NCBI GenBank assembly: GCA_944322815.1
Contig: CALUQB010000007.1
Location: 18,172-82,171, forward strand
Length of the DNA stretch: 64,000 nt
Direction: 5' to 3'
Source: an uncultured Bacteroidales bacterium
GTDB lineage: Bacteria; Bacteroidota; Bacteroidia; Bacteroidales; UBA932
Shown here: positions 9,151 to 17,289 of the stretch, in pieces
Layout of the letters: each line of letters opens with the position of its first letter
Numbering within the stretch: position 1 is the first letter of the stretch
Made by a program: the position numbers and the translations under genes
The notes under the pieces: generated by a model
The model's database searches: none
Seen by the model: the letters and a program-made list of their open reading frames with translations, nothing else
Told to the model about the DNA's origin: nothing

Positions 9151-9209
9151 CATGGAAGGGATACAGCCAGATTGTGCGCTCATGCCATCCGGTTGCAATT
9201 TTTTATTTC

Positions 9210-9217
9210 TATTTTTG
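9210..9217 (+). promoter_or_regulatory. Putative -7 element for copA
   Basis: TATTTTTG fits TAnnTTTG exactly, about 80 bases before the copA ATG and past the Hc1 terminator. No -33 element with good spacing was found. No obvious metal-regulator operator palindrome was recognised in the gap. Confidence 0.4.
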
Positions 9218-9298
9218 TCTCCGTTTCACGGACGCCAATGCGGATATGACGGGATATACCTCCGCAGGTACGGACGGACGTATTCAAATTCTATCAAG

Positions 9299-11794
9299 AT
9301 GGGCAAGACAGCGAAGGAAAATTTTCCGGTACTTGGAATGAGCTGCGCGGCATGTGCCGCAAGGGTGGAGAAGACGCTCGGCCGTCAGCCAGGCGTGGTC
9401 AGTGCAGCCGTAAATTATGCGGCGGCTACAGTCTCTGTAGAGTATCGCAGCGATGAATGTACTCCGGAATCCCTGCGTGATGCCGTGCGTGATGCAGGTT
9501 ATGACCTGATCATCGGACATTCGGGAAAGGAGGCTGAAAAAGCGGAGAAAATCAGGGATGCCAGGTATGTATCCCTGAAACGCAGGACAATATGGGCGGC
9601 GGTTCTGGCCGTACCGGTTTTGATTATCAGCATGTTCTTCACGGACGTGATACCTGGAGCCGGGTATATCCTGTGGGCGCTTTCCACTCCGGTGGTTTTC
9701 TGGTTGGGCCGCAGCTTCCATATCGGTGCCTGGAAACAGCTGAAACACGGAACGGCCAATATGGATACTCTCGTGGCTGGCAGTACCGGCATCGCCTATC
9801 TTTTCAGTGTATTCAATGTGCTTTTCCCGGACTTCTGGCTTTCGAGGGGCATTGAACCTCATGTGTATTTCGAAGCTTCGAGCGTGATCATAGCCTTTAT
9901 TCTTGCAGGGAGACTGATGGAAGAACGGGCGAAAGCCAATACATCCGGTGCGATAAGGAAGCTCATGGGACTCCAGCCTGAGACAGTCACCGTGATGGTT
10001 GACGGAAAGTCGGTTGAGATACCGGTTTCTGACGTCAAGGCCGGAGACATCGTGCTGGTCCGTCCCGGAGAAAGGATAGCTGCGGACGGGACAGTCACGG
10101 AAGGTTCGTCCTATGTGGATGAAAGCACGCTGAACGGAGAGCCGGTCCCGGCAGCCAAATCTGCCGGAGCGAAAGTCTTCGCCGGAACGATCAACGGAAA
10201 CGGCAGTTTCAGGTTCCGTGCCGACAAGGAGGTCACCGGGACCCTGCTTTCGAAGATCATCGCGATGGTACAGGATGCACAGGGCAGCAAGGCTCCGGTG
10301 CAGAAACTTGTGGACAGGATAGCTGCAGTCTTCGTACCTGCAATCATGGCCATTGCCTTGCTTTCTTTCATCTTGTGGATGCTGCTCGATCCTGTGGACG
10401 GCTTCACCCACGGTCTCCTCGCCATGGTCACGGTGCTGATCATAGCCTGCCCATGTGCTCTGGGACTGGCTACGCCTACGGCTATCATGGTCGGAATAGG
10501 CAAGGGAGCCGAAAGAGGTATCCTGATAAAGGATGCCGAGAGCCTGGAAGTGGCCCGAAAAGTGGATACTGTGGTCCTGGACAAGACCGGAACCCTGACT
10601 GAAGGCAAGCCTCGCGTGACGGATTTCCTGTGGGCAGGTGACATGGCGGCTGATGATTCCCGACAAGCTATGGAAGACATATTGTACAGCCTGGAGAAAA
10701 CTTCCGGACACCCTTTGGCGGAAGCTATGGTGAAATATCTGCATGGCAGCAGGGAAGTGGAGCTATCCGGTTTTGAGAGTATCACGGGAGCAGGAGTCAG
10801 AGGCTATGCCGGCGGCAGGATGTACTTGGCCGGAAACAGAAGCCTTATGGAAAAAGGAAACATCGCCATCGATCCTGTCTTGTCGGCAAAGGCCGCCGGA
10901 CTGGAATCATCCGCACATACGGTGATCTGGTTTTCCGACAGTCACCGGACACTCGCGATAGCCGCTGTTACGGACAGTGTGAAACCTTCCTCGGCAGATG
11001 CGGTGGCCTCTCTTCAGAAGCAGGGGATCGAGGTCTGGATGCTTACCGGAGACAATGCACAGACTGCCGCTGCAGTGGCTTCCATGACAGGTATCCGGCA
11101 TTTCAAGGCCGGCATACTGCCTCAGGACAAGGCCGGATTCATAAAGGAACTGCAGGGAGCAGGGCACAAGGTCGCTATGGTCGGTGACGGAATCAATGAC
11201 AGCGCTGCCCTGGCGCAGGCGGATCTGGGCATAGCCATGGGGAGTGGAAGCGACATAGCCATGGATGTGGCGAAGATGACTGTCATTTCTTCAGACCTTT
11301 CGAAAATTCCGGAAGCCATACAGCTGTCCGTACTGACTGTAAGGACGATACGGCAGAATCTCTTCTGGGCCTTCATATATAATATGATAAGTGTTCCTGT
11401 AGCAGCCGGAGTGCTTTACCCTCTGAACGGATTTCTGTTGAACCCGATGATCGCCGGGGCTGCCATGGCTTTCAGCAGCGTCAGCGTGGTCACGAACAGT
11501 TTGCGTTTGAAAAACAGGAAAATCGGAAATCCGGCGGATGCGGGACAGAAGAATGATAACTGTAATAAGGAGATTAAGATCATGAAAAAGAATTTCAAAG
11601 TGGATGGCATGATGTGCAATCATTGCCGCATGCATGTGGAAAAAGCCCTCAATGCTCTTGAAGGCGTCAGGGCTACTGTGACTCTGGAGCCTCCCGTAGC
11701 CGAAGTCGAGTTCACCGGAGACAGGGTCTATACTTTGGCGGAGCTTCAGAAACAGGTGACTGAAGAAGCCGGAGACTATACATTGAGTGAGTGA
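9299..11794 (+). CDS. copA: Cu+-exporting P1B-type ATPase with a C-terminal HMA domain
   Basis: An 831-residue copper-transporting ATPase. An N-terminal metal-binding (HMA) domain has GMSCAACAARVEK (Cys16, Cys19). The transmembrane core carries the CPC motif (Cys384, Cys386). The P-domain has DKTGTLTEG with the phosphorylated Asp428, and MVGDGINDSAALAQAD follows. Unusually, a second HMA domain follows the last membrane helices in the same frame: it begins near Met762 and has GMMCNHC (Cys773, Cys776). It resembles a free CopZ-type chaperone joined by a polar linker. The ATG at 9299 is preferred; the frame is open upstream, but that part overlaps the Hc1 terminator. A MATE exporter follows. Metal identity (Cu+/Ag+) is inferred from CPC. 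Confidence 0.88.
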   Translation: MGKTAKENFPVLGMSCAACAARVEKTLGRQPGVVSAAVNYAAATVSVEYRSDECTPESLRDAVRDAGYDLIIGHSGKEAEKAEKIRDARYVSLKRRTIWAAVLAVPVLIISMFFTDVIPGAGYILWALSTPVVFWLGRSFHIGAWKQLKHGTANMDTLVAGSTGIAYLFSVFNVLFPDFWLSRGIEPHVYFEASSVIIAFILAGRLMEERAKANTSGAIRKLMGLQPETVTVMVDGKSVEIPVSDVKAGDIVLVRPGERIAADGTVTEGSSYVDESTLNGEPVPAAKSAGAKVFAGTINGNGSFRFRADKEVTGTLLSKIIAMVQDAQGSKAPVQKLVDRIAAVFVPAIMAIALLSFILWMLLDPVDGFTHGLLAMVTVLIIACPCALGLATPTAIMVGIGKGAERGILIKDAESLEVARKVDTVVLDKTGTLTEGKPRVTDFLWAGDMAADDSRQAMEDILYSLEKTSGHPLAEAMVKYLHGSREVELSGFESITGAGVRGYAGGRMYLAGNRSLMEKGNIAIDPVLSAKAAGLESSAHTVIWFSDSHRTLAIAAVTDSVKPSSADAVASLQKQGIEVWMLTGDNAQTAAAVASMTGIRHFKAGILPQDKAGFIKELQGAGHKVAMVGDGINDSAALAQADLGIAMGSGSDIAMDVAKMTVISSDLSKIPEAIQLSVLTVRTIRQNLFWAFIYNMISVPVAAGVLYPLNGFLLNPMIAGAAMAFSSVSVVTNSLRLKNRKIGNPADAGQKNDNCNKEIKIMKKNFKVDGMMCNHCRMHVEKALNALEGVRATVTLEPPVAEVEFTGDRVYTLAELQKQVTEEAGDYTLSE
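11567..11584 (+). promoter_or_regulatory. Possible internal ribosome binding site and start inside copA
   Basis: AAGGAG at 11567-11572 sits 9 bases before an in-frame ATG at 11582, exactly at the beginning of the C-terminal HMA domain. Initiation here would release a 70-residue CopZ-like copper chaperone in addition to the full ATPase. This is a pattern observation; use of the site is unproven. Confidence 0.35.
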
Positions 11795-11807
11795 ATATCA
11801 CTTTTAT

Positions 11808-13217
11808 ATGAAATTATCCGGACAGAATGACCTGCTGAAGATGGTGCAGGACGGCAAGCCGATGACTCTCGGCCAGCAGCTCAGGCTGACCGTGGAGCTC
11901 AGTATCCCTGCTATCATCTCGCAGATTTCCTCCATCCTCATGCAGTTCATAGATGCATCCATGGTAGGAAGTCTGGGTGCGGGACCTTCTGCATCCATAG
12001 GCCTGGTGTCCACCACCACATGGCTTTTTGCCGGTATGTCCGTGGCTTGTGCCACAGGATTCTATGTCCAGGTTTCGCATCTGTTGGGTTCGAAAGATAC
12101 TGCAAATGCCAGAAACGTACTGCGGCAGTCCCTGGTGATGAGCCTGATTTTCAGTCTGGCAGTCTGTATTATAGGCTGTGCGATCAGCGGTCCGCTACCG
12201 CGCTGGCTTGGCGGAGAGGAAGCTATACGTCACGATGCATCGATGTATTTCCTGATATTCATCCTCTCCCTGCCGGCCCTTCAGCTGAACATGCTGGCCA
12301 GCGGTATGCTCCGTAGCAGCGGAAACATGGTCACTCCGAGTCTTCTGAATGTGCTTATGTGCCTTCTGGATGTGGTATTCAATTATTTCCTGATATTTCC
12401 GTCCAGAACAGTGACATTTTTGGGGCTTGACTTCTTTGTTCCCGGTGCAGGGTTTGGCGTGACAGGAGCAGCCCTCGGTACTGCGCTGGCCTCCGTGACG
12501 GTTGCGGCCATGCTTCTTCATTCGCTCTGCGTCAAGTCTCCGGAACTGAATCTGGTGCAGGAGAAAGGGACTTTCCGTCCTACCTGGCAATGTTTCAGGA
12601 ATGCCATCGGCATTGCCTTGCCGATGGGATGCGAAAGGGTGATCATGTGCGGGGCGCAGATCATGTCCACCGTCATCATTGCCCCTCTGGGCACCATAGC
12701 CATTGCCGCGAACTCGTTCGCGATCACGGTGGAAAGCCTCTGTTACATGCCGGGACACGGTGTGTCGAATGCGGCTACGACTCTGGTAGGTCAGAGCATC
12801 GGGGCCGGACGGCGGGATCTGACCTGGCGGTTCGCGCATATTTCAGTCCTCATGGGCATAGCCGTCATGACTGTCATGGGTGTGGTCATGTATGTGACGG
12901 CTCCGGTCATGATGGGGATTATGACCCCTGATGGGGCCGTACAGGAGCTGGGAGCGAAGATTCTGAGAATAGAGGCCTTTGCGGAGCCTATGTATGCGGC
13001 ATCGATTGTGGTATACGGAGTATTCGTCGGGGTGGGTGATACTCTCGTGCCGAGCATCATGAATCTCGGCAGCATCTGGGCTGTCAGACTGACGCTGGCT
13101 GCCCTCCTTGCCCCGAAATTCGGGCTTCAGGGTGTATGGATCGCCATGTGTGTCGAGCTTTGTTTCCGCGGAATCATCTTTCTTATCCGTCTGTACAGGA
13201 AGAAATGGCTGAAATGA
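11808..13217 (+). CDS. MATE-family multidrug/toxic compound exporter
   Basis: A 469-residue inner-membrane protein with about 12 hydrophobic helices arranged as two similar halves, typical of MATE transporters that expel cationic drugs or metabolites using Na+ or H+ gradients. It opens with LRLTVELSIPAIISQIS and the family-type MQFIDASMVGSLG. The second half repeats this pattern (IGIALPMGCERVIMCGAQ, then VSNAATTLVGQSIGAGRR). The ATG at 11808 lies 13 bases after the copA stop. A GTG at 11787 overlapping copA is possible but gives a polar N-terminus not needed by the family. It is probably co-transcribed with copA. The substrate is unknown. Confidence 0.85.
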   Translation: MKLSGQNDLLKMVQDGKPMTLGQQLRLTVELSIPAIISQISSILMQFIDASMVGSLGAGPSASIGLVSTTTWLFAGMSVACATGFYVQVSHLLGSKDTANARNVLRQSLVMSLIFSLAVCIIGCAISGPLPRWLGGEEAIRHDASMYFLIFILSLPALQLNMLASGMLRSSGNMVTPSLLNVLMCLLDVVFNYFLIFPSRTVTFLGLDFFVPGAGFGVTGAALGTALASVTVAAMLLHSLCVKSPELNLVQEKGTFRPTWQCFRNAIGIALPMGCERVIMCGAQIMSTVIIAPLGTIAIAANSFAITVESLCYMPGHGVSNAATTLVGQSIGAGRRDLTWRFAHISVLMGIAVMTVMGVVMYVTAPVMMGIMTPDGAVQELGAKILRIEAFAEPMYAASIVVYGVFVGVGDTLVPSIMNLGSIWAVRLTLAALLAPKFGLQGVWIAMCVELCFRGIIFLIRLYRKKWLK

Positions 13218-13240
13218 CTCATAGTGCCGTACCTTTTTAG

Positions 13241-13248
13241 TATCTTTG
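13241..13248 (+). promoter_or_regulatory. -7 element for the PqqD/ABC/HprK/peptidase cassette
   Basis: TATCTTTG matches TAnnTTTG exactly and lies 24 bases after the MATE stop and 40 bases before the PqqD-like ATG. It gives the four-gene cassette its own transcription start. The -33 region is weak. Confidence 0.55.
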
Positions 13249-13287
13249 TATGATTTTAACATTGAAACTCAGAAATCATTTCAGATT

Positions 13288-13554
13288 ATGAAAATTTCCG
13301 GAAAATACAAGGTACGCGAGATGGCCGGCCAGCATGTGGTGATCATCCAGGGCAGGAACGGTGAAGACATGACCAGGATAATATCCCTGAACGGGACCTC
13401 GCTTTTTCTGTGGAATGAGTTGAAAGACCGGGACTTTGATGTGGAGGATGTGAAATCTGCCCTCATGTCGGAGTATGGCATAGACGATGCCCGCGCATCC
13501 CGTGATGCCGAGGCCTGGTGCAGGCAGCTGGAAGACTGCAAACTGCTGGCGTAG
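13288..13554 (+). CDS. PqqD-like peptide-recognition (RRE-type) protein
   Basis: An 88-residue protein with the PqqD fold pattern: a beta-strand N-terminus (KYKVREMAGQHVVII), a turn (TRIISLNGTSLFLWNELK) and a helical C-terminal half (DVEDVKSALMSEYGIDDAR). PqqD-family proteins bind the leader of ribosomally made peptides and present it to modifying enzymes; LNGTSLFLWN is the most characteristic segment. The ATG at 13288 is preferred because the upstream in-frame extension reaches into the -7 element. It is the first gene of a four-gene unit, 10 bases before an ABC exporter. No precursor peptide, lasso cyclase or radical SAM maturase is adjacent, so the client is unknown. Confidence 0.78.
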   Translation: MKISGKYKVREMAGQHVVIIQGRNGEDMTRIISLNGTSLFLWNELKDRDFDVEDVKSALMSEYGIDDARASRDAEAWCRQLEDCKLLA

Positions 13555-13564
13555 CTTCTGCCCG

Positions 13565-15268
13565 ATGAAATTCAGGGACATATTATCCGTTCTGCCGGAC
13601 AAATACCGGAAAAAAGGGGTTCTGGTAGCCGTATCCCTCTTTTTCAGGGCTGTACTCGATTTCGCCGGAGTGGTCGTGTTCATTCCTGTCCTGGCCAGGG
13701 TGCTTGAACAGGACGGGGATATCATGTCTGTCCTGCCGGTAGCCGGTGCCGCCATGGCTTTCATCCTGGTCAAAAGTCTCCTGGTCATCTGGCTCACAAG
13801 GTATCGCAGCCGTTATGTCTATTCTCTGTACGGTACGCTGGCGGATATGCTGCTGAGGAACTTCATGAAGAAAGGCCTCCTGTTCATCAGGCAGTCGAAC
13901 AGCGTGGACCTGGCGAACAAGGTGAATGCCGTGACGATGACTTTCACATCCGGTGTCATCCTTTCCCTGCTGAACATCCTGTCGTCCGCCATACTCCTGA
14001 TCATTATCCTGGCAGCGCTTTTCATGTATGAGCCGCTGCCTACTCTGGCTCTGGTCCTGGTGATCGGTCCCTTCATGTTCTTCTATTCCTTTTTCGTCAG
14101 GAACAAGGTCAAAAGACTCGGGGAAACAGAGAACCATGCACGGCGTGATCAGGCCCGGACCGTTTTCGAACTCTTCAGAGGATATCCTGAATATTGTATA
14201 AACGGTGCCGTCGAGCACCAGATGGGCCTTTTCCATGGAGGTATCGACAAAGTGTCGGAAGTGAGAATCAGGACCGAGTCCTATTCTGCGGCATCTTCCG
14301 GATTCATGGAAATCACCGTGATGCTGTCGGTCATTCTGCTCATGCTTCTGTCCATGTCGTCATCTTGGGGAATGTCCATGACGTTCGGTATTTTTGCCCT
14401 GGCAGCCATGAAAATCCTGCCGTCGGTGCGTTCCATTGTAGCAGGCTGGCAGGCTGTCCAGTCTTCCCGGTACAGTGTGGATGTCCTGAAGGAAATCCTG
14501 TCTCAGGAAAATGAGGATGCCCTTCGGGCAATGCCCGTGTCATCCGGCCGTTCCGGATACCGGACAGGAAATGCAGTGCATCCGCCGGACTTTTCCCGTG
14601 CCATATCGCTGAGGTCTGTTTCGTTCCGCTATGCTCCGGAGGCTCCTGAGCTGTTCCGGAATTTCAGCATGGAGATCGGAAAAGGAGAATACGTAGGTAT
14701 CAAGGGGCATTCAGGAGCGGGGAAGACGACACTGTTCCATTTGCTGATGGGCTTTTACTTCCCACAGAGCGGAGCCTTGTATGTGGATGACGAGAAGATC
14801 ACTCCTGACAATGCCGGCGAGTGGCAGTCCATGCTGGGCTATGTCCCTCAGGATGTTTTTCTGATAAACGGTACATTTGTCGAGAATATAGCCTTGGGCC
14901 AGTCACCTGACAGGGCGGACAGGCGGAAGATAGAGCATATCCTTGCAAAAGTAGGACTGCTGGACTGGATTTCATCATTGCCTCATGGCATGGATACCAG
15001 ACTGGCGGAGGCAGGGAATTCTGTATCAGGCGGACAGAAGCAGAGGATCGGGATCGCCAGGGCCTTGTACAAGGGGGCCTCGGTGCTCTTTTTCGATGAA
15101 GCTACGTCTTCAGTGGATGTGGAGGCTGAAGGCGAGATAAACAGGTTTGTCGCGGGATTGTCCCGTGAGGATGATTCTCTGACAGTCATCGTCATCGCGC
15201 ACAGACGGGAAACTCTCGCTTCCTGTTCCCGTATCATCGATCTGGACCGGATAATGAAGACAAGGTGA
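13565..15268 (+). CDS. ABC exporter, fused permease-ATPase
   Basis: A 567-residue half-transporter. Residues 1-310 hold a six-helix exporter-type membrane domain. The ATPase follows: Walker A GHSGAGKTT near residue 380, signature SVSGGQKQR near 480, and Walker B SVLFFDEATSSVD near 505. It should act as a homodimer and export a peptide or lipid-linked substrate. It has no N-terminal C39 peptidase, so leader removal, if any, must be done elsewhere, plausibly by the S24/S26 peptidase two genes downstream. It starts 10 bases after the PqqD-like gene, indicating co-translation. Family membership is secure; the substrate is inferred from context only. Confidence 0.88.
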   Translation: MKFRDILSVLPDKYRKKGVLVAVSLFFRAVLDFAGVVVFIPVLARVLEQDGDIMSVLPVAGAAMAFILVKSLLVIWLTRYRSRYVYSLYGTLADMLLRNFMKKGLLFIRQSNSVDLANKVNAVTMTFTSGVILSLLNILSSAILLIIILAALFMYEPLPTLALVLVIGPFMFFYSFFVRNKVKRLGETENHARRDQARTVFELFRGYPEYCINGAVEHQMGLFHGGIDKVSEVRIRTESYSAASSGFMEITVMLSVILLMLLSMSSSWGMSMTFGIFALAAMKILPSVRSIVAGWQAVQSSRYSVDVLKEILSQENEDALRAMPVSSGRSGYRTGNAVHPPDFSRAISLRSVSFRYAPEAPELFRNFSMEIGKGEYVGIKGHSGAGKTTLFHLLMGFYFPQSGALYVDDEKITPDNAGEWQSMLGYVPQDVFLINGTFVENIALGQSPDRADRRKIEHILAKVGLLDWISSLPHGMDTRLAEAGNSVSGGQKQRIGIARALYKGASVLFFDEATSSVDVEAEGEINRFVAGLSREDDSLTVIVIAHRRETLASCSRIIDLDRIMKTR

Positions 15269-15321
15269 ACTCCGATGAATGATTTTCCGACTGACGTCAT
15301 GAACTGATAATATGACATAAT

Positions 15322-16209
15322 ATGGATGAAAGAAGAATATCGGTTGCGGACTTTTGTTTCGCGGTGACAGGACCTTCCTATCTGCACTATATCGACAGAT
15401 CGGGGGCATTTGCTGATTTCATGACTGAACAAGAGCCTGATTTTCATGTCAGATCCGTCCTGGACGAGACACAGGTACTCGGTTCGCACGAATATCGTGA
15501 GCGCGGGATATGTTATGAGATCAGTTTCGAGGGCATTGACTGCTCTTACGGGAAGGCCGGGAATGACATATATTTCGACATGAGATCACCTGACGGGAAG
15601 TCTGTGCTGGTCCTGCTGTGGACTCCGGGATCATCGGAAGTCAGGAGCACTGCCGGAAAGTATCCTCCATCCATGGTGAGGTTCGGATTGTGGATGGCTT
15701 TCAATATGCTGTGCATTACGCGAAAATGTGCAGCGGTGCACAGTTCTGTAAATGTATGCGACGGGGTGGCTGCCATGTTCCTCGGAGAGTCAGGAACAGG
15801 GAAAAGCACTCATACCAGGCTTCTCAGGGAAAGGTATCCTGAAATGTTCCTGCTGAATGACGACAGTCCGTTCGTCAGGGTTTACGATGACGGCAGGGTG
15901 TTCGTCTACGGTTCGCCGTGGAGTGGCAAGACTCCGTGTTACAGACAGGAAAAGTATCCGCTGAAGGCCATGGTCAGGCTCAGTCAGGCTCCGTACAACA
16001 GAATCGCTCTTCTGCCTGCGTTGCAGGCTATCGGTGCCTTGCTTCCTTCGGCTCCCCCTGCATTCAATTACGTGGACGAGACTTCTGACATGGTCTGCGA
16101 TTTCATTTCGGAAGCTGTGTCGGCGGCTTCATTCTATCATTTGGAATGTCTTCCTGATACTGCCGCTGCGGAACTGACATATAATACAGTTTTCAGAGAT
16201 GGAAGATAA
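15322..16209 (+). CDS. HPr-kinase-like P-loop protein
   Basis: A 295-residue protein whose C-terminal half resembles the HprK/PEPCK-type kinase fold. It has AVHSS around His140, a P-loop GESGTGKST at 155-163, an acidic LLNDDSP at 178-183 and the loop GSPWSGKTP at 198-205. The first 120 residues are a variable beta-rich domain with no name I recognise. Relatives occur beside PqqD-like proteins in lasso-peptide and related RiPP loci, where some phosphorylate the peptide. Classical HprK needs an HPr partner, which is not present here. The stop overlaps the next gene by 11 bases. Kinase activity is an inference. Confidence 0.7.
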   Translation: MDERRISVADFCFAVTGPSYLHYIDRSGAFADFMTEQEPDFHVRSVLDETQVLGSHEYRERGICYEISFEGIDCSYGKAGNDIYFDMRSPDGKSVLVLLWTPGSSEVRSTAGKYPPSMVRFGLWMAFNMLCITRKCAAVHSSVNVCDGVAAMFLGESGTGKSTHTRLLRERYPEMFLLNDDSPFVRVYDDGRVFVYGSPWSGKTPCYRQEKYPLKAMVRLSQAPYNRIALLPALQAIGALLPSAPPAFNYVDETSDMVCDFISEAVSAASFYHLECLPDTAAAELTYNTVFRDGR

Positions 16210-16681
16210 GGAAAGGACAGGGACGATAGTCGTTCCGAATGACGTGTTTTTCGCGCATGTATGCGAAAGTCTGGCTGGAGGCCTGTCCGTGACTTTTACT
16301 GTGAAAGGGTACAGCATGTTCCCGTTCCTGCGTAATGAAAAGGACAGAGTCTGTCTGAAACCTTCCGATGGTAACGGATTGCAGACAGGGGATGTGATAC
16401 TGTTCAGATATCACGGAAGATACATTCTCCACAGAATATATTCAGTGGAGAAGACACATGACGGATGTCCGCTCTATAAGACCATGGGGGACGGGAATGT
16501 GAAAGGGACGGAACATGCGCGTCCCGAAGATATCGCAGGGGTGATGGTGAAAAGGATGACTCCGGAAGGGAAAGTATGGGACTGCAGTTCCGGAACATGG
16601 AAGAGCTTTTCTTCGCTGTGGCGCAGGCTGCTTCCTGTCAGGAGGCTATTGCTGGCGGTCTTCAGACGTATTCTCCGTTGA
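16199..16681 (+). CDS. S24/S26-family peptidase with a Ser-His dyad
   Basis: A 160-residue small signal-peptidase-like protein. VKGYSMFPFLRN holds the likely nucleophile Ser39. The general base is not Lys: the equivalent strand reads YILHRIYSV with His78, as in ER/SipW-type signal peptidases. TMGDGN near residue 95 matches the family's GDN box. No strong N-terminal membrane anchor is seen, but the basic, aliphatic C-terminus (RRLLPVRRLLLAVFRRILR) could bind membrane as an amphipathic helix. It is translationally coupled to the kinase-like gene (11-base overlap) and overlaps pth convergently by 36 bases. It likely processes the cassette's unknown substrate. Confidence 0.72.
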   Translation: MEDKERTGTIVVPNDVFFAHVCESLAGGLSVTFTVKGYSMFPFLRNEKDRVCLKPSDGNGLQTGDVILFRYHGRYILHRIYSVEKTHDGCPLYKTMGDGNVKGTEHARPEDIAGVMVKRMTPEGKVWDCSSGTWKSFSSLWRRLLPVRRLLLAVFRRILR

Positions 16682-17269
16682 CGGCTTTACGTCGGCAGGT
16701 TTCGGTTTCGTGTTGAATGTGTTCATGGCCCTGTCCGGACCTACTGTGGCGAAAGCCTTGATGCCTGCGATGACTCTTTCGCATATTTCCGGCATCTGTT
16801 TTCTCTCGTCTTCGCTCAGTTCCCCGAGTACGAAATCTATCTGACCGCCGCGGCTGAAATTGTTGCCTATGCCGACACGGATCCGGGCATATTCCTGGCT
16901 GCCCAGCATTTCCGTAATGTTCGTCAGTCCGTTGTGCCCTCCGGCGCTGCCGTTCTTCCGCATGCGGAGTGTGCCGAACGGGAGATTCAGGTCATCCGAA
17001 ATGATGATGATATGGTCCAGAGGAAGTTTCAGTTCATTCATCCAGTACCTGACGGCTTTCCCGCTCAGGTTCATGTATGTGGACGGTTTGAGAAGGGTGA
17101 ACTTGCGTCCCTTGAATGATATTTCCGCCGTACTTCCGTATCTTCCAGACTGGAAAACAGTATTGGATGCCTGAACCCAGGCATCCAATACCATAAAACC
17201 CATGTTGTGTCTGGTATTTGAATATTCTGCGCCGATGTTTCCCAATCCGGCTACCAGAAAGTTCTCCAT
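16646..17269 (-). CDS. pth: Peptidyl-tRNA hydrolase
   Basis: A 207-residue cytoplasmic enzyme that frees tRNA from peptidyl-tRNAs that drop off ribosomes. The N-terminus MENFLVAGLGNIGAEYSNTR contains the GLGN and Y..TRHN signatures with the catalytic His in NTRHNMGFM. Further motifs are KPSTYMNLSG and DDLNLPFGTLRMRKNGSAGG. After about residue 187 a polar tail (KPKPADVKPSTENTS) extends beyond the usual 185-190 residues and looks disordered. It is the second gene of a ctc-pth pair, 20 bases after ctc. Its 3' end overlaps the convergent S24/S26 peptidase gene. Confidence 0.95.
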   Translation of the reverse strand: MENFLVAGLGNIGAEYSNTRHNMGFMVLDAWVQASNTVFQSGRYGSTAEISFKGRKFTLLKPSTYMNLSGKAVRYWMNELKLPLDHIIIISDDLNLPFGTLRMRKNGSAGGHNGLTNITEMLGSQEYARIRVGIGNNFSRGGQIDFVLGELSEDERKQMPEICERVIAGIKAFATVGPDRAMNTFNTKPKPADVKPSTENTSEDRQQ

Positions 17270-17289
17270 ATACCTCCGGCTTCAGTCAA

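Noticed and set aside
9152-9298. N-terminal extension of CopA from 9152
   Set aside because: It begins immediately after the Hc1 terminator and upstream of the likely promoter; the sequence is Cys/Tyr/Phe-rich and not HMA-like.
13250-13291. 13-codon ORF ending in an ATGA overlap with the PqqD-like start, considered as a precursor or leader peptide
   Set aside because: Its ATG lies upstream of or at the predicted transcription start, and the peptide has no leader-core character.
15275-15307. 10-codon ORF (MNDFPTDVMN) between the ABC exporter and kinase-like genes, considered as a minimal RiPP precursor
   Set aside because: Too short to hold a leader and core; no RBS. Kept only as something to look for in relatives.
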